Positions 12,660 to 23,754 are shown, counted from the first letter of the stretch. The stretch is DNA of 64,000 bases from Anaeramoeba flamelloides (GCA_027625915.1 JANTQA010000032.1:15330001-15394000), one strand, 5' to 3'. A program made the numbers and translations. Notes: generated by a model from the letters alone, not told the origin.

Positions 12660-13033
12660 AAAATTGAAATAAATTATTAGTTCTTTAATAGGAAAAAATT
12701 CTTTCTGACTTCAAATACATCAACAATACAGAAAGAATAAACATGGCTCTATGATTTTTTTTTTCTTCTTTAAGTAATCGTAATGATAAGATCAAAAAAT
12801 AATTAAAAAAATCCCAATGAGACTTTCTTATGAATCACTGAAAGGGAAACAAGAGCTTCTGTATCCCTAATTACTTTGAGGTGTTTTAAACCATGACCGA
12901 TTTACACAATAAATTCGAAATGATGTTTTTGAAATTCATTTTTTTTTTGTTGTTTTGTTTATTTTTATTTGTATTTCTATTCTAATTTTTATCCTCATAT
13001 TAACTTACATAAACAATTCGATTTTTTGATCAA

Positions 13034-13775
13034 ATGACTGTGTTATTACAACAATTTATTTTCACAAACGACCCAGAAACTGTGAACCAATTTTGTGAGG
13101 ACGAAGAAAGGCCTTATTTCCATTTTGACACGAGAAATGCTGCAAAAGAACTCAAGCAGTTCCAAAGAGCAAAAAATAAAAGCCGAAGCTCTTTTGAAAA
13201 GCTACTTGACTGCCATGGGCTTTCGAACCTTGAGAAGTCAATTCAACAAACATCTTGCGATGAGTAATTATTTAATTTTTGGAATTTTTTTTTTTTTCTG
13301 ATGACAATTAATAAAAGATTGATTATTTTCCAAATTGAATTCTTTGTAATCGCTTTATGTGTGCAAAACAAACCAAACCAAACTTTTCCTAAAATAATAA
13401 AATTCTATAGCATTACATTTGAAACGCTTCTTGAGCAAGCTCTGAATAATAACAAAATCTTATCCAAAAAAAATTTCTCCTTTAATTCTTATCGAGCAAA
13501 GTTTCGAAGAGAAAGGTTTGTGTTTTTTTGTTCTTAAACTTGTCCTTTTTTCTTAATGTTTCGTTCCTTGTTAAAGGGATCTAAATTTTTTGTTTTAACT
13601 TTAATTTTATGATATTCTATCCCCACAATTAAATAGAAAGCAATTAACCAAGTTGCGAAAATTATATAGCCTCATGTCTGATCTGGAAAAAATTGCAATT
13701 GGAAGGGGGAAAGAACTCCCAAACTTATCAGTTGAACTCATAATTCAGCTCTCAACCCTGAAAAACCAAAAATAA
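13034..13775 (+). CDS. Three-exon gene, 157 residues, unknown helical protein
   Basis: Exons 13034-13263, 13411-13515 and 13637-13775. Intron 1 has donor GTAATT and acceptor CTATAG; intron 2 has donor GTTTGT and acceptor AAATAG. Phases agree at both junctions, and the join fixes which of two overlapping frames is coding. The protein begins MTVLLQQFIFTNDPETVNQF and ends in a basic helical region (KFRRERKQLTKLRKLYSLMS). No signal peptide, span or known motif. It is the best-supported member of the 11.6-16.0 kb cluster because three exons fit without forcing. Confidence 0.6.
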
Positions 13776-13985
13776 TCTGATGAAAAAGATCTTTACGTAA
13801 TGATCAAAAATTTTAATATTTCTACTTTTGTTTTTTCATCTTGTATAACCATTTCGTGTTTTTGTATTTGAACAAACTTCAAAAAACTCAATAAATATTG
13901 TTTATATAACCAAACCTCATTATTTTTTTTTTTTTTTCGTTGATCCAAAAAATTTTTCTATTTTGATCTTAAAACTGTTTTCAAA

Positions 13986-14273
13986 ATGTGTGAAATAACA
14001 GTTTATAGTAGAGTTCTAGAAATAAGACCACTCAGTTTTTTCAACAGTTTTAAAGATATTTTTTGAAAACTTTATTCGAATACTTGAGGAGATGACGAAC
14101 AAAAAAAGCATTTAAAAATATCCCTGAAAATAGCTTTCTTCTTGTTTGAAAACGATTTTCATCGCTACTTTAGAAAACTTTTTGTCACACTTTTCATAAT
14201 TCTTAATTTTTGTGTACAAAGCTTTCCTAATTCCAAAATTATCTTTGGTGACATAAGGCTGTTTATTTTTTGA
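13986..14273 (+). CDS. Small two-exon gene, about 66 residues, possible membrane span
   Basis: Exon 1 13986-14046 starts MCEITVYSRVLEIRPLSFFN. After an 87-nt intron (donor GTTTTA, acceptor AATAG), exon 2 14134-14273 encodes FENDFHRYFRKLFVTLFII and on to a stop. The exon 2 frame is open upstream for more than 60 codons in all, which is unusual at this base composition. The stretch LFVTLFIILNFCV could be a short membrane segment. It lies 210 nt after the three-exon gene on the same strand. No family recognised and the donor is weak. Confidence 0.4.
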
Positions 14274-14498
14274 TAACTGAAATTATGATAAATTTGGGGT
14301 AATTTTTTTTTTTTGGAATTTTTGTCAAGTAAAAGGGGGTTTAAAAAAATGTGAAAAAAAAAACTACAAAATTTTTGATCTATAAGAATTCTCCTTGAAA
14401 TTTCGTCTTTTTGTAAATAAGGATTGTTTTGGATATTTTAAAAAATAAAGTGTGAGTAGGATACAATAAGCAACGTGCATCCATTTCGTCAAGCTAAC

Positions 14499-14785
14499 TT
14501 ATTTGTAAGAATTTAATTTTAGCTGTACTTTCAGGATTTTTTCAAGAAAAAACAAATAATCTATTTGGGTTGTAATAAGAAATCGTTTTAGCCAAAAATT
14601 CCAAATTTCAGATTTGTCTTGATAGTTCGCTAAATATATTTCACTTATGTTTTCAAATCTTTGAAGAACTCCTTGGATTTATTTGATATTGCTTCTCTTT
14701 TTTTGAGCATTGGTTCATTCGAAAACGGAATAAAATCAAAATAAATTTATTTTATTTGGAAAAGAGGGAATTAATTACTTCTCAT
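14499..14785 (-). CDS. Small two-exon gene, 59 residues, unknown
   Basis: A 7-nt coding first exon (14785-14779, ATG AGA A) is followed by a 107-nt intron with donor GTAATT and acceptor CCAAG, then exon 2 14671-14499. The frame of exon 2 is open for 57 codons and has no internal ATG, so a spliced start is required. The protein starts MRRVLQRFENISEIYLANYQ and continues DKSEIWNFWLKRFLITTQ, predicted all-helical and basic. The composition strongly suggests coding sequence. The tiny first exon is less certain. Confidence 0.45.
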
Positions 14786-14865
14786 AATTATTATGCTTTT
14801 TTGAAATTTTGTTTTGATTGTGAAATCAATAGATTTTCCAAACAAAAACAAGAGTTTAAAAGATA

Positions 14866-15160
14866 CAGACACTCTACGACACTTCTATAATTTCAAAAAT
14901 TATGATTTGAAACTTTAATAAAGAGTCATAATTTTAGTTATTGTAACCAATGATTAAGATAAATAATGAACCTTTATATTGAATACTTTGGTAGATAATA
15001 TTCTTTCTATTTTGATATTTTTTTTATTGGAGATCCATTCTTGAACCCTAAATTTTAGATGTTCTTTACATCAGATGGGAAACCCCAGGGAAAAATCATT
15101 GATGCCTTCAATAATTTGGAGATTAGAATGTTTTTTATATTATAGTTGGAAAATTTTAAT
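14866..15160. repeat. Dispersed repeat (pairs with 46960-47290)
   Basis: Both segments run from a CACTCTACGACAC-type motif through GAGTCATAATTTT, AGATAAATA and ATAATTT-GGAGATTAGAATG to TGTTTTTTATA in the same order and orientation. A third partial copy of the CACTCTA motif is at 17047-17095. The right part overlaps the exon candidate 15059-15144, so that exon may belong to the repeat. Confidence 0.5.
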
Positions 15161-15594
15161 TTTATATTATTTTTATTCAAAAGATATTTGAATTTTAGAT
15201 TGAATAATTTTCATTGAATTTTCAATTTCTGTTTTTTAAATATTTCCACTTAACTATAACCTTCTTTTTTGAAAAATCGGTTTTGAAAAGAAAAAGCATG
15301 AAAACATAAGTGAAAATTTTTTCCCTTCTAGAATTCAAATAGGAGTAACAAGATCTGTTTGTAAAATTTGTGAAATTTCTAATTTTTAAAATACGATTTA
15401 AAGTATCCAATAATAAGTTATTGTTTGTCATTTGGTTCTATTTTTTGATTTAAGAAAGTGAAAATTTTGTACTTTTTACCTTTATTCACTATCTTAATAA
15501 AAACGCAATTGGCCTAACCCAAATTGAAAAAAATAAAGTAAATTTTAAAATTTTACTCAATCCTGATGAATTCTTGAAGAGGCATCCGGGGTAA
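15059..15594 (+). CDS. Possible two-exon gene, 73 residues, unknown
   Basis: Exon A 15059-15144 starts MFFTSDGKPQGKIIDAFNNL. Exon B is 15459-15594, after acceptor AAGAAAG. Exon B belongs to a frame open for 46 codons (FIHYLNKNAIGLTQIEKNK, then LNPDEFLKRHPG, stop TAA). The two parts join in phase. Exon B is protein-like in composition. The same frame continues past the stop with an ATG and 23 more codons, so this may be a decayed or differently spliced gene. Exon A lies in a repeat that also occurs at 47210. Confidence 0.3.
15222..15320 (-). pseudogene. Inverted, decayed copy of the 15719 first exon
   Basis: Read on the minus strand this segment matches 15718-15815: both begin ATG, encode FLFKTDFSKKKV, and keep the following GAAATTGAAAAT. 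The copy then stops after about 25 codons. The upstream GGGAAAAAATTTT is also shared. The conserved start and frame support the 15719 gene. The copy lacks the downstream exon. Confidence 0.45.
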
Positions 15595-15718
15595 TCCATG
15601 ATATCCCACTGGCTATTTGCTGTTATTTTTAACGGAAAAATATTTTCAAAAGCATTCAAAAAAAAGGTAAATTAATATTTGAATGATAAAAGGGAAAAAA
15701 TTTTAACTTCCTTATTCC

Positions 15719-16021
15719 ATGATTTTTCTTTTCAAAACAGATTTTTCGAAAAAGAAGGTTGTATCTTTGCCGCAATATTTGGAAAAGGAAATTGAAAATG
15801 AAGTGGTAATTATTCCAATTTAAAATGCAAATAATAGTAAATGATTCAAGTTAAAATTATATCATTTGATCCATAATGAAGTTTATGTTCATATTTACCA
15901 TGTAGAATCACCGTCCATGATATTTTATTTAAAGAAAAGGCTATTTCTTGGTTTCAAATTTTTAGGGAGAGATGGAAGAAAATTTTCTTTTTTTAGTTTT
16001 ACTTTTCAAAATATCCAATAA
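15719..16021 (+). CDS. Two-exon gene, 85 residues, unknown
   Basis: Exon 1 15719-15805 starts at ATG (MIFLFKTDFSKKKVVSLPQY), then a 45-nt intron (donor GTAATT, acceptor ATTCAAG), then exon 2 15851-16021, open for 56 codons (contains EVYVHIYHVESPSMIFYLKK and LGRDGRKFSFFSF). Phase agrees. The protein looks soluble and beta-rich. No family recognised. The donor matches those of the RCC1-BTB gene and the 13034 gene. The short intron is the weakest point. Confidence 0.45.
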
Positions 16022-16045
16022 ATCTTTTGTTTTTTTTTTAATAAT

Positions 16046-16980
16046 ACAGCTAATCGAAAAATAAAAAGATCAAAATTTTCATTCAGCTTTCCAACAATCA
16101 CACCACTCAATAATTATTATATACTGTTACTATTTGTTGAAAATTAAATGGAAACAAAATTTTGATTTAGCTTTCCAAAAAAAGATTTTGAAAAATCTTA
16201 TATTATCAAATTTTTAATTCCAAAACCAGCCGAAATTATTAATTTACTTCTTTTCAAATTGGGATTTTTGGTGATTGATATTAATTATTGAGAGATGTGT
16301 TTTTAAGGAAAGTTGATTGAAAATTTTAATCTTTTTATTTTACAATTAACAGTAATTGCATAATAAAAAGATCAAAATTTTCATTCAGCTTTCCTTAAAA
16401 ACACATCTCTCAATAATTAATATCAAACACCAAAAATCCCAATTCTAAAAAGTGGAAATTATGATTTAAGATGATTTTAAGAAATAAAAGTTCGAAATGT
16501 TACATGATTATTAAAATCTTTTTTGGAAAGCTGAATGAAAATTTTGTTCCATTTATTTTAAAACAAATTGTAATCATCAAAAGTCACAATTCTAAAAGAG
16601 TATATAAATAATTTAAGCTTCTTTTTCAGAATTAATAATTTGAATAGTTCATTGATTTATAAAAGTTTTATTTGGAAAGATAAAAGAAAATTTTGTTCCA
16701 TTTATTTTTCAACAAATATTAAATAGGAAACCTCAAATGACCCACTATTAACATTACTGCTATTTGTAAAATAAAAAGATCAAAATTTTCATTCAACTTT
16801 CCAAAATAATCTCATATCAAGAATTAAAATCAAACAATCAAAAATCTCATTCTCAAAAGGAAATTAATAATTTAAACTGATTTATAGAATTAAAAATTTG
16901 AAAAGGTTTTATGATTCAAAAATCTATTTTTTGAAAACTGAAAGAAAATTTTGTTCCATTTATTTTAAAACAAATAGTAT
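16046..16980. repeat. Cluster of nested small inverted-repeat elements
   Basis: The motif AAAGATCAAAATTTTCATTC with AGCTTTCC, and its reverse complement GGAAAGCTGAATGAAAATTTT, occur at least eight times in alternating orientation (near 16060, 16155, 16309, 16357, 16521, 16670, 16768, 16930). Outer ends read TACTATTTGTT and ATTTTAAAACAAATAGTA. This fits several diverged copies of one MITE with about 45-bp inverted ends. A related copy is at 5410-5655. Confidence 0.55.
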
Positions 16981-17732
16981 CCAGAATTTAAAAGAAAATT
17001 TCAAAAATTTTCTTATTATTTCTCAAATTAAAAAAAAAAAAAAAACCAGGCACTCTAAGGCACTTGAAAGCACGATACATCACTTCCCGGAACCCAAAGA
17101 AGCCCATTTTACAACTGTATATTGATATTATTTGATCTAATATTTATTAAATTCTCTTGTCTTTTCCACCCAGAACTATTTACTATTAAAATATATCTAA
17201 AATTATTTAGATTTGCATATAGTGATTTTTTTTTTATAATTCTAAGTTATCTATTTCCAAATGAAAATTTTCAATCTTTATCACTAAAAATTCAAATTTT
17301 TCTGATCTATATCAAAACGAAAAAATTTCAAATTTTCATTTTTAGTTTTTATTTTCCTTCATAGATGGAAATTTTGTCTCATACAAGTTTTAATTGGTCT
17401 AATTTTAACTAAGTTTTATAAATTATTCTTAAAGAGTATAGATTAATTTTTAAGAATTATGTTACACATTTATTTATCCAAACAAATAAACAAATATCAA
17501 ATATTTTTGGGCCAATTAGAAAATAAACAATACCTAAAATAATTAACCAATGAACTTTGATTTAAATGTTTTTAATTTTACTCTTTCGACATTATTTTTT
17601 TAAAAAATTATCTATCACTTTTTGAAATTATCTTGAACTATTCTTAAAGTGTTTTTTGTAATTGTTTCTCATTTTTAGAACTAAAATTCCTAAATGTTTT
17701 ATTTTGGATAATTTGTCTACTTTTAAGTGTTT
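16981..17732. other. Intergenic DNA, one possible exon
   Basis: A plus-strand frame is open from a TTTTCCACCCAG acceptor at about 17171 to a stop at 17364 (contains LFRFAYSDFFFIILSYLFPN). It is AT-rich and hydrophobic, with no partner exon found. Otherwise nothing supported. Confidence 0.25.
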
Positions 17733-17734
17733 TA

Positions 17735-17931
17735 CAGCCAGTTCCCCTTTTAAGGCACAAACTTTCAACGAAATTTAAGGCACAAAAATTTCTCAAATTA
17801 AGGCACAAAATTATGATTTGTATTTTTTCACAAATTATTTTACTAGAATCTGAATTTTATACCTTAATTTTTTTTTTTATTTTTACCTTAAATTTTGTTG
17901 AAATTTTGTGCCTTAAAAGTGGAACTGGCTG
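17735..17931. mobile_element. Tc1/mariner-like MITE (CAGCCAGTTCC ends), best-preserved copy
   Basis: A 197-bp element with inverted ends CAGCCAGTTCCNCTTTTAAG and internal repeats of AAGGCACAAA, flanked on both sides by TA. TA target sites and short inverted ends fit the Tc1/mariner superfamily. It has no coding frame. Diverged copies: 27790-27992, 40355-40553, 57730-57931, and a right half at about 63370-63456. Confidence 0.7.
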
Positions 17932-17933
17932 TA

Positions 17934-18881
17934 TTGAAAAAAAGAATAATACTCATATATTATAATAATTTTTTTTAAAGATTATTTAATTTTTTTTTTT
18001 AAATCAGAAATTTTATTACAAAATACTAATTCAAAACTCAATACATCGGCTTTGTAATAATAACCATCAAACAATGTTGGTAATTTTATGATCAAATAAA
18101 TAATATATATATATATATTTCTGAGAAAATTTTTCATTTTTTTTTTCAGATAGAATTATTTTAATTATTTCAATTAAGAGAAAAATTAAATTCATTTCTT
18201 TAGGTCAAAAGTAATATTTTTAATATTAATAAATAACCACCACTTTAATTTAAACAATAGAAAATAAATGTAAAAAAAATATAAAATAATTTCATTTATA
18301 ACCTTGAAATTAAATCATTAAAAAGTTTTTTGATACAGAAGAAAATTAACCTAGATTTTAAAAAAAAAATATAAAGAATAACTTTTAAATATTGTTCAAA
18401 GATATTAAAATACAACAAATTGACAATATATATATATTTTTTTTCGGTATATTAATAGTATATTTTTGAAAAAAATCTTTATAAAAAACGAAATTTTCAA
18501 TCTAAATTAGTCTAGATATTGGAAAATAATTTTGATCTATGATCTATTATTCAATAATATTGTTTATTTTATGCCTAGATTAAGAAAGTTAAAAATCAAA
18601 AAAATTGTAAAAATTAAAACAAAAAAATCCCAATATTAATCTGAATCAATTTATTGACCAAATAATTTAAATTTGAAAAAAATTCCCTTGAAAAAACAGA
18701 CAAATTCTATCATTAAAAAAAATATTTTTTTTTTTGAATTTATTTTTTTTTGATTATTTAACATCAATTGCTAATCAAATATATACATCACTTGTGAATG
18801 GGAATCAATAGACACAATAAATCTACATGTGATTCCAAAATAACCTTTGTAATGAATATATCATTTATTAAATTATTTTAG
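17934..18881. other. Intergenic AT-rich DNA
   Basis: 18430-18600 matches 9240-9500 in inverted orientation and resembles part of 28200-28300. No gene seen. Confidence 0.4.
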
Positions 18882-19149
18882 GTATTGTTGGAGTGATGAA
18901 AAGCCACCCCAAATAATTACAGGTAAGTGTGAAGTTTTTTAATCATCAAAACTGAATATTTTTTGATTTCTAAACAAACTCTTTTAAAAAGATTATTTGT
19001 TTTTTTTTTTTTGACTTTTGATAATATTTTTAATGAAAAATAATAAAATCCAAATAACCAATAACAATTTTTCAAGTTATTTTTTTATTGTAGGAAGCCA
19101 ACATAATTTTTACTTAAAAATTTTTCTTTCAAAGAAAATTTTTGATTGA
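18882..19149 (+). CDS. Possible two terminal exons, unknown gene
   Basis: A 41-nt exon 18882-18922 (YCWSDEKPPQIIT) is bounded by TTTTAG and a near-perfect donor GTAAGTG. It joins in phase to 19094-19149 (GSQHNFYLKIFLSKKIFD, stop TGA) across a 171-nt intron ending ATTGTAG. The wording faintly recalls an RCC1 blade end, but this is not a firm match. No upstream exon was found, so it may be a gene remnant. Confidence 0.3.
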
Positions 19150-20266
19150 TCCTCTATCTTTTAATTCTTCAATAACAATTCATATTAAGTTTATTATTCT
19201 AAAGGTAATTAGGATATTTGAGTTTCTAAGGAGTGTATATATTCAAGTATCAAAGAACATTAAAGTGTCAAATTTACTTTCAACTTTTATTATTTATTTT
19301 TAGAAACATATACAATTTGATATTTGGAAAATAATAAAAACCTAAAATAAGCACATCAAAAATTTAGAAAAGATCAATAAAAGCTTTTTTAATATTGAAA
19401 TTTTACTGAAAAAAGGTTTAACACTAAGATTTTTTGCTGAAAAATATTATATTTAAATGACATTAAAGAGTCTCGTTTTGTCTTGTCTTTTATTAGGATT
19501 TTCTATGGTCTTTTTTTTATTTCGTTTTGACTTGCTAAGAAAAGAGAAAAAAATCAAAAAAAAAAAAAAAGGAAAAGATATAAAAAAAAAAACAAAAGAA
19601 AAACGAAAAAGAAAAAGAAAATTTATTTGACAAAATCACTATAAAAAAATTTTTAATTGACAATTGAATTTTTCTAATCATAAAAATGCTGGAAAAAATG
19701 ACAACTGGGTTTGAAATAACAATGCAAAGTGGACAAAAATCTTTGAAAAATAGTTTATATTTCAAAAGTCTTTAAAATTTTCAAAATTATATCCAACATT
19801 TTTCGGAAATATCTTAATTTTTGAGAATCTTTATGGTTTTTTCTAAGAATTAAATCAATTAAAAAAAAAAAATTAATCATTCAAATAATTTATAATAGTG
19901 AATAAGAAGATCAACAATTCCATAAATTTACATTTAATTAATTTATCAATAAAAACGAAAAACAAAAACAAAAACAAAAAAGTCTTGTTATGTAAGAATT
20001 CTTGATTCAAATAGAAAATTTTTTCAATACCGTATTAATTACTAATAACAAATTAAAAATTAAAAAAAAAAAATTAAGAAACAAAAATTAACTTTTATTT
20101 GATAAAGAATATCTTATTTAACAAATTTTGAAGAATTTATGAAAAGAAATTTTGAAACTAAAAATGCAAATTAAAAATTAAAAATTAAAAATTAAAAGCC
20201 CTAAATTAAAAAAAAAAATTAAAAACTATAAATACAAAATTTCATTCTTAAACTGAATATTTTTCA
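19150..20266. other. Intergenic DNA downstream of the 20267 gene
   Basis: 19400-19760 contains a diverged copy of the repeat at 10640-11110 and 45720-46200. 19950-20250 has A-rich tandem words (AAAAACAAAA, TTAAAAATTAAAAA). No gene seen. Confidence 0.4.
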
Positions 20267-22501
20267 TCAAAAATTGTTCGAATGCAAAAATTGATCAATA
20301 TTAAAATCTTTGTCTAATTTTTGTTCTTTAAAGGCAAGTGTGCGTTTTTTCACTTGATTGCTATGGTTGTTTTGATCAAGCATACCATATAAAGAAGGAT
20401 TATTTATAACTTGTTTGAAAGGGGAGTGCTCGAATATTGAAATTTGGTCAAAATTGATTTTTGCCAAATAATTGGATGAAACCAAATCCCAGAAGAAACA
20501 ATGGTTTAGTCCATATTTGACAATTAACTCTTTTACTAATATCAGTTTCCGACCCCGGTTATTTGAATATAAATTTAAAACGTCACCATCGTAAGCAAGA
20601 TCGATCAGATTATAATATTGTTTGACAAAGCCTTCTTTTTTCACTAAATCTTGCGAAAGGATCATACATGTATGAATAAATTTGGCCTTACTTAAATGTT
20701 TTAAAGATTCTTGGAAAAACCTGTGCCTTTCCTTTGAACCAAACAAATGCCCCACGATGCTGATAAATCTTTTTTCAAACCAATACATTAATACTCTTTC
20801 AGTGAAAATTTCGTCGAATATTTTACTTAATTTTCGGAATATTTCTTGATCTTCGTCTTCGATATCTAACTGGAATTTTTCTTTTTTTCCTTTTTTTCCT
20901 TTTTTTCCTTTTTTTGGTTTTGAATTTCCAATTTTTGGAATTTCACTTTCATTTTCATTTTCGCTTTCACTTTCACTTTCTTTTTCTATTTCGATTTCCA
21001 TTTCTGTTTTTATTTCTTTTTCTTTTTCTTTTCCTATTTCATTATCTTTTAGATTTTTTTTTTCGTTTTCTAATTGAATTTTATTTTCTTGTTTTTGTTT
21101 ATTGTTATGTTCTTGTGTTTGATCATTATTTTGTCTTTGATTAAGCAGATCAAATTGGAAATGAAAATTGCTTAAATCAAGACCATGTATGGTTTTTTTT
21201 TTTGGTTTTTCATTTACAGCTTTCATTAAGATATCCTTTCCTAATAAAAAAGTTTTTTCAAATTTTTGATTTTGTTTATTTTTTTTGCTATTTTTTTTTT
21301 TGGTTTTTGTTTTCGAATTATTTATTCCCTTTTGAATTTTATTAAATTCCCTGCTTTTCTTTTTTTGAGAACGTGAAATCTGAACCATTAATTTCATAAA
21401 CCTATTTACAACACCAGGAACTGTTTTCTTATTTTCACTAAGAGACAAAGACACAATGCCGAGTAAAATTTCCAAAATGTATTCGGTAAATGTTCTTCTT
21501 GAATTTGAAAGCAAATATTTTAATTGCGATTTCAAGCCTTTAATTTGCGATTCAGTCAAACCTAAAACTACACCTATTTTGTCTGCAAAGACATTGGTGT
21601 ATGGGGAAATTTGTTTTTGTGATGAGCCCCCAATGCAAATCCATAATTGGCCAGTTAGTAATTTAAAGACTTCCTTGCCAGACTCAACTAAAATGCAATT
21701 TGGCTTATTGCTGTCTTCGTTAATTTCCCTTTTTCTTGATGCCACATTGGCCAATTTGAGTGGCTTTTCATTTTCTTTTATGTCAATTTTCCCGTTTTTA
21801 AGAGTCCCATTTTTGTCTGGGAAATCAATGGATTTCTTGGAGGGTGTTTGTTTTTGTTCTAGTTTTTTGATTAAAAGCTTTTTTTGTCTTTCAGATCTTC
21901 GTTTATTTTTAAGTTTCTCAACCCTTTTTTTTGAAATTTTTGGATTTTTGTTGGTGGCTTTCTTTTTTGTGAGATTGAGTTTTTTGTTTTTTCTTTTCTT
22001 TTCAATCAGAATTGTGGTTTTAGAATTTTCTTTTTTTATTTTTGTTTGTTCAGTGACTGCTTTCTTTTTGTCACCGATTTTACTGCTTTCTTCTGTGTTT
22101 GTTTGGGTTGCGAATTCTGGAAAATTATTTTTTTCCTCTTCTTGGTGATTATTCAAGTAAAAAATTTCTTCTTCAAAATCTATTGTCAAATCATTTTCTA
22201 AATCCTGATCAAAAGGATTGAAGTTTGAAAACATTTCCTCAAGATAACTTTGTAAAGACTCCACTTTTATTTCATTATTTTCTTTTTTGTTATTGTTGTT
22301 GTTATTGTTATTGTTATTGTTATTTTTTACTTCCTGTATTGGGAGTGCTAATTCTTGCTCACCAAATTCTTCAACAGAGTTCGAAACACCCCCAAAAAGA
22401 TTCAGATCGCAAAAGATAGATCCTTCTAAAGAAAGATCTTCAGACAAATTACTTGAAGAAACACTATTGAATAAATTATCAGTAGTGTTATCAAAAAACA
22501 T
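20267..22501 (-). CDS. Lys/Asn-rich protein of 744 residues, unknown family
   Basis: Single open frame. The first in-frame ATG is at 22501 (MFFDNTTDNLFNSVSSSNLS). The frame extends upstream to about 22573 without an ATG, so the shorter start is chosen. Layout: acidic N-terminus with a poly-Asn run (residues about 66-78), a very basic Lys region (about 150-240) that could carry nuclear localisation signals, a compact hydrophobic block (about 267-385, including GLTESQIKGLKSQLKYLLSN), a second Lys/Glu low-complexity stretch, and a C-terminal globular block (about 555-700, including YWFEKRFISIVGHLFGSKER and KYGLNHCFFWDLV). I recognise no family. A nuclear or DNA-associated role is only a guess from composition. 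Confidence 0.75.
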   Translation of the reverse strand: MFFDNTTDNLFNSVSSSNLSEDLSLEGSIFCDLNLFGGVSNSVEEFGEQELALPIQEVKNNNNNNNNNNNNKKENNEIKVESLQSYLEEMFSNFNPFDQDLENDLTIDFEEEIFYLNNHQEEEKNNFPEFATQTNTEESSKIGDKKKAVTEQTKIKKENSKTTILIEKKRKNKKLNLTKKKATNKNPKISKKRVEKLKNKRRSERQKKLLIKKLEQKQTPSKKSIDFPDKNGTLKNGKIDIKENEKPLKLANVASRKREINEDSNKPNCILVESGKEVFKLLTGQLWICIGGSSQKQISPYTNVFADKIGVVLGLTESQIKGLKSQLKYLLSNSRRTFTEYILEILLGIVSLSLSENKKTVPGVVNRFMKLMVQISRSQKKKSREFNKIQKGINNSKTKTKKKNSKKNKQNQKFEKTFLLGKDILMKAVNEKPKKKTIHGLDLSNFHFQFDLLNQRQNNDQTQEHNNKQKQENKIQLENEKKNLKDNEIGKEKEKEIKTEMEIEIEKESESESENENESEIPKIGNSKPKKGKKGKKGKKEKFQLDIEDEDQEIFRKLSKIFDEIFTERVLMYWFEKRFISIVGHLFGSKERHRFFQESLKHLSKAKFIHTCMILSQDLVKKEGFVKQYYNLIDLAYDGDVLNLYSNNRGRKLILVKELIVKYGLNHCFFWDLVSSNYLAKINFDQISIFEHSPFKQVINNPSLYGMLDQNNHSNQVKKRTLAFKEQKLDKDFNIDQFLHSNNF

Positions 22502-22964
22502 TCTAGGTAAAATATTTTTTAGATTTGTTTTTACAAAATGATTAATGACAAAAAATAAAACACTTTCTATCAAGAAAAAACAACATTTCTTTTCATTTTT
22601 CCTTCTATTTTTCTGAAATGGGAAAAAAGTATGTAGATTTCTTTTTTTTTTTTGTTAAAAGATTGGCAAAATGAAGAACCCTTAATTGGCAACAGTTTTG
22701 TTTTTCAACCTCTTTTATCAAATTTTTTGAAAACATTTTTGTCAGACACATTTTTTTCTTAATGCCATAAGAAATTTTATTTTTAAAAATTCCATTTTCT
22801 ATTTTATAAACTTGAGTTAAACATCAAAAAAAAAGAGGGTTTCTGACCACATAACAACTGGGGTCTTGAAAAATGAAAATTTCTAATCATTTAGCATCTT
22901 ATTTAAAAGTTCTAAAAATTTTTTCAAGAACTCTGTTCGAAGATTGATTTTTTCCTTTTCAAAA

Positions 22965-23329
22965 ATGGTTGACTTGATCATGTTTTTGTTGTTTTTTTTG
23001 TATTGTCATTTTGTGGAGTTGTTCAAAAAAAGTGAAATAATAAAAGTAAGTTATGTCAAAAAGATAGGAAACAATTAAACAAAACAGCTTGAGTTTCATG
23101 TTATAATATATGATTTACTCCTTTTTTCTCACTTCTTGTTGAAAAAGTTTTTTTTTGAATAATTATTAACGTATTTTTTGAAATTCTAATCTTTTGTTGA
23201 AATACTATTTTGTTAAACATAATTTTCACTTTGACTCTCAAGCTTTTGACTCAGAGTTTTATTTGTTCTGAAATAATGAACTTTATATTTCTCCTTAACA
23301 TTTTTAATATTATTGACGAAATAAACTGA
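22965..23329 (+). CDS. Possible two-exon small membrane protein, 51 residues
   Basis: Exon 1 22965-23045 (MVDLIMFLLFFLYCHFVELF, then KKSEIIK) ends at donor GTAAGT. Exon 2 23255-23329 (SFICSEIMNFIFLLNIFNII) follows an ACTCAG acceptor. Both junction phases are 0. Two hydrophobic segments are predicted. It is divergent from the 744-residue gene, starting about 460 bp from it. No family recognised. The strong donor is the main support. Confidence 0.35.
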
Positions 23330-23750
23330 TTAGTTTTGGTAATTTGGAGTTCTAAAATAAAAATCCTGTTTTTTTGTTTTAGAAGACCTTTACATCAAGT
23401 CATCAAAGAAACTGACAAGAAAAAAAAACTAAAATAGTATTGGTTTCTTAAAGTACTATTAATTTTGAAAGAAATTCTAAAAATGAAGGATCAACTTTGA
23501 AAATTTATCTCAAAAAAAAATAGAGAAAAAATTTGGAAAATTTTTTTCATCAAAAAAACACCTAAAATTCTCTTAAAAAATGAGAAATTAAAACAATTTA
23601 CACAAATCCCTTTTATTGATAAAAATTTTACTTAAATTATCAAGTATTTTACTTTCAAAATTGATTTTTTCTTGTATATAATGTGGTCGCGAATTGTACA
23701 TTGTATAGTATCATGAAAAATTACCAAAAATTTTGAACAAATTGTATAGT
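23330..23750. other. Intergenic DNA with repeat copy
   Basis: 23380-23570 matches 5805-6060. No gene seen. Confidence 0.4.
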
Positions 23751-23754
23751 TGGG

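Noticed and set aside
13095-13301. Overlapping frame in the first exon of the 13034 gene (EQKIKAEALLKSYLTAM)
   Set aside because: It looks helical, but only the 13034 frame joins in phase to exon 2 through the GTAATT donor.
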